Source: Candidatus Zhuqueibacterota bacterium
GTDB taxonomy: Bacteria > Zhuqueibacterota > Zhuqueibacteria > Zhuqueibacterales > Zhuqueibacteraceae
Direction: 5' to 3'
Length of the DNA: 64,000 nt
NCBI GenBank assembly: GCA_022616415.1
Contig: JAKEEU010000368.1
Location: 21,312-85,311, forward strand
Within the stretch, counting starts at the first letter, position 1; every line of letters begins with the position of its first letter. A model generated the notes under the pieces. The model made no database searches, was not told the DNA's origin, and saw only the letters and a program-made list of their open reading frames with translations. Below, in pieces: positions 16,246 through 23,196 of this stretch. The position numbers and the translations under genes were made by a program.

Positions 16246-18849
16246 TTACTTACCTCTGGGAGCTTTCCGCTTCACTTCCTCAAACCAGTTCGTCACCACG
16301 TTAAGCTGGGTTTGCCGCGAGGGTTCTTCGCTACTTTTCAGCAACAGGAAACGTTGGCCATCTGGCGAAACATCATAAGATCGGCCTCCGACATTGACGT
16401 AATCACCCTCAAAGAGCAACTTGGGCAGCTCAAAAGAGAATTTCGGATCGATGCTGTAGCTCACGGCCATCCACTTCCTGCCGTTGCGATAGAACAGCTC
16501 ACGAGAGCTTCGCGACCACACCGGCTCTTCTCCTCCCTCGGTTGAAACTCGCCACTTTTCTCCGGTCTGGGGATAGGGTTGAACGTAAACCTCGAATTGC
16601 CCCTGTTCATCCGAGGTATAAGCAATCAATCGGCCATCGGGTGAAAATACCGGCCCCCATTCAGTAAAACGGGTGGTGGCGAATGGCCGCCGCTTACTTT
16701 CACCATTTATCGAGAGCAAATAAATATCAGCGTCATCATCATCTGTATATGCTAATAATTTTCCATCGGGTGACCATGAGTACGGACGCTGAGTTGTTTC
16801 ACCTTTGGTGAGCTGCTTGATCTCACCACTTCCGTCAACAGATTGCATGAATATATTAAGAGCACCAGCCCGATCGGAAGCGAAAGTCACCCATTTGTCA
16901 TCTGGCGTCCATACGGCCCCTCCATTGTTTCCCTCAGTAGTTAGTTTTGAGCGAGAACCGCGTAATAGATCAAAAATCCAAATATCACGTTGCATGTTTA
17001 TAACCCGTATGGCCAAGCGCTTGCCATTAGGAGACAATTGAAAATTACCATGAGTTTCAGCGGGAAATTGAAGTTGTTCTGTATGGCCCTTACGGTGCGA
17101 CCAGATCAATTTGCTTTCATCCTGAAAAACGCCAGCAAGATAAACGAGCGTGCCGCCGTTGGAAAGGGCATATTGTGTAGCGCCCCAGGTCGCTTCCATT
17201 CTAAGATTGTCGAGAACCGGCACTGGAGAACCAACAACTTTCAAGTTATCCAAATCAAAGGGCACGGCCTCTAATCTTCCATCCTGCGCATATATCAAGT
17301 GTCCGGTGCTTACATATTTCGGGTTATCACCCCTATCGAGCAGCGTTTTTTTCTCACCGGTTTCTAAAGAGATTATACTTACACCCGATACAAGCGCCGC
17401 TTTACCACCTGGAAGAATTTCCGGCCAAATATAAGATGGCTGCTTCTCAGCTAACACCTGTGGCGTGCCGCCAGATGCCGATATCCACAAGAGGCTTCCC
17501 CTTTCAGAATTGGTAAACATGATTCTGTTGTCAGCGCCCCAGCTTGCGCCGTAAGGATTGATAACTTCACATAGCGAAATAGGTGCGCCTCCGGAAATAG
17601 AAACTTTTTTCAACTCATTTCCAGAAAAAAATCCAACCCACTGACCATCGGGCGAGAAGAAGGGGTTGTAGGCGCCCTCAGTGCCGGGAATAGGCGCAGC
17701 TTCAAATTGATCCATCGGTCGTCGATACAACTGCGTTTTGCCGCCGAGGTCAGCCACATAAACCAGATTGCTTCCATCCGGTGAAAGCGCCAAAGCCGGA
17801 CGGCCTATTCCCAACGGCGCTGATCCGATTGAAGCTATCGACGCGGATTCAGGAAGAGTGATATTCCATCGTTTCACTGGCGCGGGTGAAGGGGTTGGGC
17901 GCTGCAAAACCAAAATGGCAATGAGTGTCGCCGCCAACAGAATCGCGATACTCCACGGAATCGCACGAAGCCAGAATGCAGGTTGTCTTTCAGTCTGTTT
18001 TGTCAGCTTCGCCATGGAAATTCTCGAGGTGCCGGTCGCTGAGAGATCGATTGTTTTCAAATCCACCGGCAGCTCATCCACGTGCTGGTAGCGCGCCGCC
18101 GGATTTTTCTCCAGCATTTTATCAACAACGCGCTCCAAATCCATTGGCACATTCGAGCGCAAGCTGGTGAGCGGCTCCGGCTCTTCATTCAAAATCGAAT
18201 ATATCATCGCCGACTCGTACTCGCCGCGGAACGGCAAGCGCCCGCTGATCATCTCATACAACACCACGCCGAGCGACCAAATGTCAGTGCGATGATCCAC
18301 CGCTTCCCCGCGCGCCTGCTCCGGCGACATGTAGGCGGCGGTGCCCAACGTCATGCCTTCCTTTGTGAGCATCGTCCCGCCCCGCGCCAACTTGGCCAAG
18401 CCGAAATCCATGATCTTCACCTGCCCTTTCTCAGTGATCATAATATTGGCGCTTTTGATGTCGCGATGCGTGATGCCCTTCTCATGCGCGGCCTGCAAGC
18501 CTTCGGCAATCTGAATGGCGAATTTGATCGCTTCGTCGATCTTCAATGGTCCCGCCTCAATCTTCTCTCGCAAGCTCTGGCCTTCGATGAATTCCATCGC
18601 AATGAACATCTGCCCATCGACTTCATCAATCGCGTGGATGGTGCAAATGTTGGGATGATTAAGCGCCGCTGCAGCTTGCGCTTCGCGCAGAAAGCGATTC
18701 TTCTCCTCGCCGCCGAGCGCGATGGCCGAGAGAAACTTCAACGCGACGATGCGCTTGAGCTTGGTGTCCTCGGCTTTGTATACCACGCCCATGCCGCCTT
18801 CGCCGAGCTTGGCGAGAATTTTGTAGTGGGAGATGGTTTGGCTAATCAT
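16246..18849 (-). CDS. Membrane Ser/Thr kinase with PD40/TolB-type beta-propeller (tandem copy A)
   Basis: 867 residues. Kinase domain: GEGGMGVVYKAED, Lys38 in VALKFL, HRDIKSAN (128-135), DFG (148-150), YMSPEQARGE. Membrane helix about 296-316 (WSIAILLAATLIAILVL). The rest is a propeller with repeated PD40 blades such as LSPDGSNLVYVADLGGKTQL, FSPDGQWVGFFSG, WSPDGKLLAYTDD and FSPDGRLIAYTSDEQGQFEV; it ends in VVTNWFEEVKRKAPRGK. The propeller probably senses a ligand on the far side of the membrane. It is first (3'-most) of three very similar tandem genes; the HEPN module separates it from copy B. Confidence 0.92.
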   Translation of the reverse strand: MISQTISHYKILAKLGEGGMGVVYKAEDTKLKRIVALKFLSAIALGGEEKNRFLREAQAAAALNHPNICTIHAIDEVDGQMFIAMEFIEGQSLREKIEAGPLKIDEAIKFAIQIAEGLQAAHEKGITHRDIKSANIMITEKGQVKIMDFGLAKLARGGTMLTKEGMTLGTAAYMSPEQARGEAVDHRTDIWSLGVVLYEMISGRLPFRGEYESAMIYSILNEEPEPLTSLRSNVPMDLERVVDKMLEKNPAARYQHVDELPVDLKTIDLSATGTSRISMAKLTKQTERQPAFWLRAIPWSIAILLAATLIAILVLQRPTPSPAPVKRWNITLPESASIASIGSAPLGIGRPALALSPDGSNLVYVADLGGKTQLYRRPMDQFEAAPIPGTEGAYNPFFSPDGQWVGFFSGNELKKVSISGGAPISLCEVINPYGASWGADNRIMFTNSERGSLLWISASGGTPQVLAEKQPSYIWPEILPGGKAALVSGVSIISLETGEKKTLLDRGDNPKYVSTGHLIYAQDGRLEAVPFDLDNLKVVGSPVPVLDNLRMEATWGATQYALSNGGTLVYLAGVFQDESKLIWSHRKGHTEQLQFPAETHGNFQLSPNGKRLAIRVINMQRDIWIFDLLRGSRSKLTTEGNNGGAVWTPDDKWVTFASDRAGALNIFMQSVDGSGEIKQLTKGETTQRPYSWSPDGKLLAYTDDDDADIYLLSINGESKRRPFATTRFTEWGPVFSPDGRLIAYTSDEQGQFEVYVQPYPQTGEKWRVSTEGGEEPVWSRSSRELFYRNGRKWMAVSYSIDPKFSFELPKLLFEGDYVNVGGRSYDVSPDGQRFLLLKSSEEPSRQTQLNVVTNWFEEVKRKAPRGK

Positions 18850-18884
18850 TTTATCCGCACACCTTTCCTAAATTTCATTCCGAC

Positions 18885-18915
18885 AATATACTTGATTTTT
18901 TGCAAAAAGTGTATT
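18885..18915. promoter_or_regulatory. Inverted repeat in a divergent intergenic region (second occurrence)
   Basis: AATATACTT and AAGTGTATT flank a centre that begins GATTTTTTGC, as at 15214-15244. It lies between the start of the copy A kinase (18849) and the small protein gene at 18973. Confidence 0.45.
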
Positions 18916-18972
18916 AGCTTTTATGTAATCGAAAATGGAGAAGTTAAAATGCCCTAACCTCAACTCCGGTGA

Positions 18973-19308
18973 ATGATCATGTCGCAAAACCATAACCTCA
19001 TCATAAACGCAACTGAAAATTTGATCCAAGAACATTTTGATCTCGAGCCGAGCCTCGAAAAAGTGATTTGGATCAACCCTGAGCTGTCGACGGAAGTCCG
19101 CTTGATCGAAATCAATCCCGAGACCTTTCCCTCCGGAATGGTGCAGTCATTTTATTTTCCTCCTTCCGATGAAATTCCTTGTGCCATGTTCCTTGCAGAA
19201 GTCAGACCTGACGAGTGGCAAAAAATTTTGCGAAACGAGATTCCTCTGCCTGAAGGATGGACATTGGCAAACTACAAAACTTACTCGCGTAAGATGGTTG
19301 CCGTATGA
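18973..19308 (+). CDS. Small conserved protein paired with a HEPN gene (copy 2)
   Basis: 111 residues: NLIQEHFDLEPSLEKVIWIN, TEVRLIEINPETFPSGMVQS, FYFPPSDEIPCAM and DEWQKILRNEIPLPEGW. It is paralogous to 15311-15637. An internal ATG at 18979 is an alternative start. The stop codon overlaps the ATG of the HEPN gene (ATGA at 19305), so the two are translationally coupled. Function unknown; the coupling and duplication fit an antitoxin-toxin-like or partner-protein arrangement. Confidence 0.75.
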   Translation: MIMSQNHNLIINATENLIQEHFDLEPSLEKVIWINPELSTEVRLIEINPETFPSGMVQSFYFPPSDEIPCAMFLAEVRPDEWQKILRNEIPLPEGWTLANYKTYSRKMVAV

Positions 19309-19817
19309 GCGATTGGCGGAATTGGCAGACGGCATTCTTGCAACAGGCGCGATCCGATTGGGAGGCCTATCAAAGAACTCGTCAAGCAGCATGGCCGTCT
19401 TGTCACCGGCTGCTTTTTTTGCAAATGGCCACGGAAAAATTGAGCAAGGCGCTTTTGATAGCCGGTCACTCAAAATTAGAAACGATTGCGCAAAGTCATG
19501 CCGCCTTCGTCAATTTTATGCGTGTCGTTGGCGATAATCGAAAACTGCAAGAAGCTTTGGGCATGAAAAAGGCCCAATTGAGAGCGCGCTTTAAACGGCT
19601 ATTGCCGTTGGCTTACGAGATCGAGTTGCTGGCTCCGGCTTTGGCGCGAGGCGGCCCAAACCCGGAATATCCCTGGCAAGAGACCTCGGATAGCGTTTTA
19701 GCGCCAATAAATTACGTGTTCCCATTGATGAACCAACTTCAAAAGACTCCACAAGGTACCCAGTTGCTCAAATATATTGAAATTTTTCTCCTTCGGTTTG
19801 AGGAATTTTTCATCTAA
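19305..19817 (+). CDS. HEPN-domain-like protein
   Basis: 170 residues, mostly helical: NWQTAFLQQARSDWEAYQRT, CHRLLFLQMATEKLSKALLI and ALGMKKAQLRARFKRLLPLA. The QMATEKLSKALL helix matches the (Q)AaEKalKAll core of HEPN proteins, many of which are RNases or toxin-like partners of nucleotidyltransferases. A strict catalytic RxxxxH is not obvious; RQAAWPSCH is nearest. It overlaps the preceding small gene by 4 bases. The companion copy at 15634 is broken, so the locus is dispensable or under turnover. Confidence 0.72.
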   Translation: MSDWRNWQTAFLQQARSDWEAYQRTRQAAWPSCHRLLFLQMATEKLSKALLIAGHSKLETIAQSHAAFVNFMRVVGDNRKLQEALGMKKAQLRARFKRLLPLAYEIELLAPALARGGPNPEYPWQETSDSVLAPINYVFPLMNQLQKTPQGTQLLKYIEIFLLRFEEFFI

Positions 19818-19833
19818 CGCCCAATCCATCTCC

Positions 19834-19911
19834 TCAAATATTGGGATGATCCAAAGCCACCGCCGCCAAGCTTTTCGATGATTTTTAGCGCGAAATAATT
19901 TGCTCGATCAT
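19834..19911 (-). pseudogene. Minimal kinase remnant
   Basis: Starts MIEQIISR then stop, followed by out-of-frame KIIEKLGGGG-like DNA and a piece reading ALDHPNI, that is the start and the HPNI region of a kinase with everything between deleted. The ATG lies just after the stop of kinase copy B (19913), the same arrangement as at 16244 and 23195. Confidence 0.65.
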
Positions 19912-19912
19912 C

Positions 19913-22525
19913 CTACTTGCCTCTGGGAGCTTTACGCTTCAACTCTTCAAACCAGTTCGTCACCACGTTAAGCTGGGTTTGCCGCGAGGGTTCTTCACTG
20001 CTTTTCAGCAACAGGAAACGTTGGCCATCCGGCGAAACATCGTATGATCGGCCCCAGACATTTAGGTAATCACCTTCAAAGATCAGCTTGGGCAGCTCAA
20101 AAGAGAATTTCGGATCGGTGCTGTAGCGCACGGCCATCCATTTCCTACCGTTGCGATAGAACAGCTCGCGAGAGCTTCGCGACCAGACCGGCGCGTCTCC
20201 TCCCTCGGTTGAAATTCGCCACCTTTCGCCAGTCTGGGGATAGGGTTGAACGTAAATTTCGTATTGCCCTTGTTCATCCGACGTATAAGCAATCAACCGG
20301 CCATCAGGAGAAAATGCCAGCCCCCATTCATTAAAACGGGTAGTGGCAAATGGCTGTTTTTTGCTTTCGCCATCAATCGAGAGCAAATAGATATCATAGG
20401 ATTGTCCTGTCTCTTCAAATGCCAATAATTTTCCATCAGGCGACCATGAAGACGGAGAGTGATATGTTTCACTTGTGGTGAGCTGCTTGATCTCACCACT
20501 CTCGTCAGCAGATTGCATGAATATATTGTAAGCACCAGTCCTATCCGAACCGAAAGCCACCCACTTGCCATCTGGTGTCCATACGGGAAACCAATTGTTT
20601 CCATCTATTGTGAGTCTTGAGCGAGAACCACGCAATAGATCAAAGATCCAAACGTCCCGTTTCGCATTTTGAATCGCAATGGCCAAACGCTTGCCATCAG
20701 GAGACAATTGAAATGTACCATCAGTTTCAGCGGGAAATTGCAGTGGTTGCGCATGGCCTTTGCGGTCCAACCATAGCAGGGTGTTTTTACCCTGAAAAAC
20801 GCCAGGAAGATAAACGAGCGTTCCGTCATTGGAAATGGCGTACTGCGTAGCGCCCAGAGTCGCTTCCATTCTGACATTGTTGAGAACCGGCACCGGAGAA
20901 CCGATCACTTTCAGGTTATTCAAATCAAATGGCACGGCCTCCAATCTTCCGCCTAGCGCATATACCAAGTGTCCGGTACTTATATATTTGGGATTATAAC
21001 CTCTCTTGAGCAACGTCTTTTTCTCACTGGTTTCTAAAGAGATTAAATTTATACCCTGACCCGATGATACGAGCACAGCTTTACCGCCCGGGAGAATTTC
21101 GGGCCAGGCATTCCAGAACTGTTTCTCACTCAGGACCTGTGGTGTGCCGCCCGATTCCAATACCCAGGAAAGTGTTTGACCATCGTCGTGTGAAAAGATG
21201 ATCCTGCCATCGGATCCCCAACTTGCACCGCTGGGATTTATAACATCACACAGTAGGATAGGCTCCCCTACCAAAATAGAGAATTTTTTCATGCTGTTGC
21301 CGGTAAAAAATCCGATCCACTGACCGTCGGGCGAAAAGAACGGATTGTAGGCCCCCTCAGTACCGGGGAGAGGCACCGCTTCAAATTGATCCATCGACCG
21401 CCGGTACAACTGCGTTTTGCCAGCGAGGTCAGCCACATAGACCAGATTGGTTCCATCCGGTGAAAGCGCCAGAGCCGGATGGCCTACTCCCAACGGCGCA
21501 GAGCCGATTGGAGCTATCGGCGCGGATTCAGGAAGAGTAATATTCGATCGTTTCACTGGTGCGGGAGTTGGGCGCTGCAAAACCAAAATGGCGATGAGTG
21601 CCACTAATGTCATCAGAACTGCGATACCCCACGGAATCGCACGAAGCCAGAAGGCAGATTGTTTTTCACTCTGTCTTGCAACCTTCGCCGCAGAAGTTTT
21701 CGAGGTGCCGGCCGCGGAGAGATCGATAGATTTTAAATCCACCGGCAGCTCATCCACGTGCTGGTAGCGCGCCGCAGGATTTTTTGCCAGCATTTTGGCC
21801 ACAACGCGCTCCAAGTCCATCGGCACATTCGAACGCAAGCTGGTCAGCGGCTCCGGCTCTTCATTCAAAATCGAATACATCATCGCCGCTTCGTACTCGC
21901 CGCGGAACGGCAAGCGTCCGCTGATCATTTCATACAACACCACGCCGAGCGACCAAATGTCGGTGCGATGATCCACCACTTCTCCGCGCGCTTGCTCCGG
22001 CGACATGTAAGCGGCGGTGCCCAGTGTCATGCCTTCCTTCGTGAGCATGGTTCCGCCCCGCGCCAATTTGGCCAAACCGAAATCCATGATCTTCACTTGC
22101 CCTTTGTCTGTGATCATGACGTTGGCGCTTTTGATGTCGCGGTGCGTGATGCCTTTCTCGTGCGCGGCTTGCAAGCCCTCGACAATCTGCATGGCAAATT
22201 TGATTGCCTCGTCGATCTTCAGCGGCCCAGCCTCGATCTTCTCCCGCAAGCTCTGGCCTTCGATGAATTCCATCGCGATAAACATCTGGCCATCGACTTC
22301 ATCGATCGCGTGGATGGTGCAAATGTTCGGATGATTAAGCGCCGCTGCAGCTTGGGCTTCGCGGAGAAAGCGGCTCTTTTCCTCGCCGCCGAGCGCGATA
22401 GCCGAGAGAAACTTCAGCGCGACGATGCGCTTGAGCTTCGTGTCCTCGGCTTTGTAGACGACGCCCATGCCGCCTTCGCCAAGCTTGGCGAGGATTTTGT
22501 AGTGGGAGATGGTTTTGCCGATCAT
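19913..22525 (-). CDS. Membrane Ser/Thr kinase with PD40/TolB-type beta-propeller (tandem copy B)
   Basis: 870 residues from ATG 22525 (GGAG 6 bases upstream; an upstream TTG start is less likely). Same layout as copy A: GEGGMGVVYKAED, HRDIKSAN, DFG, YMSPEQARGE, a membrane helix near 296-318 (WGIAVLMTLVALIAILVL), then PD40 blades including LSPDGTNLVYVADLAGKTQL, FSPDGQWIGFFTGNS and FSPDGRLIAYTSDEQGQYEI. It differs from copies A and C mainly in the propeller loops, while the kinase domain is almost unchanged, suggesting diversified input with shared output. Confidence 0.92.
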   Translation of the reverse strand: MIGKTISHYKILAKLGEGGMGVVYKAEDTKLKRIVALKFLSAIALGGEEKSRFLREAQAAAALNHPNICTIHAIDEVDGQMFIAMEFIEGQSLREKIEAGPLKIDEAIKFAMQIVEGLQAAHEKGITHRDIKSANVMITDKGQVKIMDFGLAKLARGGTMLTKEGMTLGTAAYMSPEQARGEVVDHRTDIWSLGVVLYEMISGRLPFRGEYEAAMMYSILNEEPEPLTSLRSNVPMDLERVVAKMLAKNPAARYQHVDELPVDLKSIDLSAAGTSKTSAAKVARQSEKQSAFWLRAIPWGIAVLMTLVALIAILVLQRPTPAPVKRSNITLPESAPIAPIGSAPLGVGHPALALSPDGTNLVYVADLAGKTQLYRRSMDQFEAVPLPGTEGAYNPFFSPDGQWIGFFTGNSMKKFSILVGEPILLCDVINPSGASWGSDGRIIFSHDDGQTLSWVLESGGTPQVLSEKQFWNAWPEILPGGKAVLVSSGQGINLISLETSEKKTLLKRGYNPKYISTGHLVYALGGRLEAVPFDLNNLKVIGSPVPVLNNVRMEATLGATQYAISNDGTLVYLPGVFQGKNTLLWLDRKGHAQPLQFPAETDGTFQLSPDGKRLAIAIQNAKRDVWIFDLLRGSRSRLTIDGNNWFPVWTPDGKWVAFGSDRTGAYNIFMQSADESGEIKQLTTSETYHSPSSWSPDGKLLAFEETGQSYDIYLLSIDGESKKQPFATTRFNEWGLAFSPDGRLIAYTSDEQGQYEIYVQPYPQTGERWRISTEGGDAPVWSRSSRELFYRNGRKWMAVRYSTDPKFSFELPKLIFEGDYLNVWGRSYDVSPDGQRFLLLKSSEEPSRQTQLNVVTNWFEELKRKAPRGK

Positions 22526-22621
22526 TGTCAACTCCAACAACTAAAATTTTTACATTTCTCAATTGACTTTTGGGGTATTTTTTTGTAATGTTTTATATCT
22601 AAACTTTTTGAATAAAGCAGC

Positions 22622-22813
22622 ATGAAAATAAGCAAGGGACAATTCTTAGCATTGTCTGATCTTTGTCGGGAAACCGCAGTGGTTGTCTTCGGTGGCTTGG
22701 TGATCGGAAACTTGCTCGTACCAAATGCTAACCCTATTCTCACAATTGGCGGTTTTGTAGTTTATATCCTTCTCTCATTTTTGTCAATTTATTTCAAGAA
22801 AAAAGGAGAATGA
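22622..22813 (+). CDS. Small membrane protein (DUF6722-like)
   Basis: 63 residues: MKISKGQFLALSDLCRETAV, VVFGGLVIGNLLVP, then a second hydrophobic segment FVVYILLSFLSIYF and KKKGE. Two membrane helices with a basic tail. It resembles small DUF6722-type proteins, but I cannot confirm the family. The last codons contain the AAGGAG that serves the next small gene at 22818. It is on the strand opposite to the kinases between which it lies. Confidence 0.6.
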   Translation: MKISKGQFLALSDLCRETAVVVFGGLVIGNLLVPNANPILTIGGFVVYILLSFLSIYFKKKGE

Positions 22814-22817
22814 CGTC

Positions 22818-22910
22818 ATGGAAAACAACCTGCTTTTGGGAATTCTTACGGTCATTGCTTTTGCCATCGTCGCCTTTTTAACTCGAGAAAAAAAACAGAA
22901 GAAGGTTTAA
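22818..22910 (+). CDS. Very small membrane protein, 30 residues
   Basis: Encodes MENNLLLGILTVIAFAIVAF followed by LTREKKQKKV: one membrane helix and a basic tail. AAAAAGGAG ends 9 bases before the ATG and lies inside the end of the preceding gene. Often such mini-proteins accompany the two-helix protein just upstream as a pair. Function unknown. Confidence 0.5.
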   Translation: MENNLLLGILTVIAFAIVAFLTREKKQKKV

Positions 22911-23195
22911 TTTTCATAATGACGGCTTGCCCATCGAACTCGTCAATTTCGTAGATCATGTAATGTTCGGATGATTGAGCGCTGTTGCCGTTTGTGCTTC
23001 GCGGAGAAAGCGGCCTTTATCTTCGCTGCCGAGCGCGCTGGCCGAGAGAAACTTCATCCCGCACGCGGGAGCGAGCTTGGTGTCCTCGGGTTTGTAGACC
23101 ACACTCATGCCCCCGCCACCGAGCTTCTCTAAAATTTTGTCCCATTGTTCGGGACCCCGTAAAGCGGGATAGTGTGAAATCGTTTTGCCGATCAT
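22911..23195 (-). pseudogene. Kinase remnant with a palindromic insertion
   Basis: Reads MIGKTISHY, then an insertion of 30 bases (PALRGPEQWD), then KILEKLGGGGMSVVYKPED, a degenerate MKFLSASAL, and NHPNIT with a stop; a frameshifted piece (IYEIDEFDGQAVIMKI) follows down to 22911. The invariant Lys environment is altered and the C-lobe is absent. The insertion contains two short hairpins. The ATG lies just after the stop of kinase copy C (23197). Confidence 0.8.
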
Positions 23196-23196
23196 C

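Noticed and set aside
18082..18957. Plus-strand open frames antisense to kinase domains (also 21758-22588, 25255-26019, 14397-14696)
   Set aside because: They mirror the kinase reading frame, recur in each paralogue because the kinase DNA is conserved, and show low-complexity His/Arg/Leu content.
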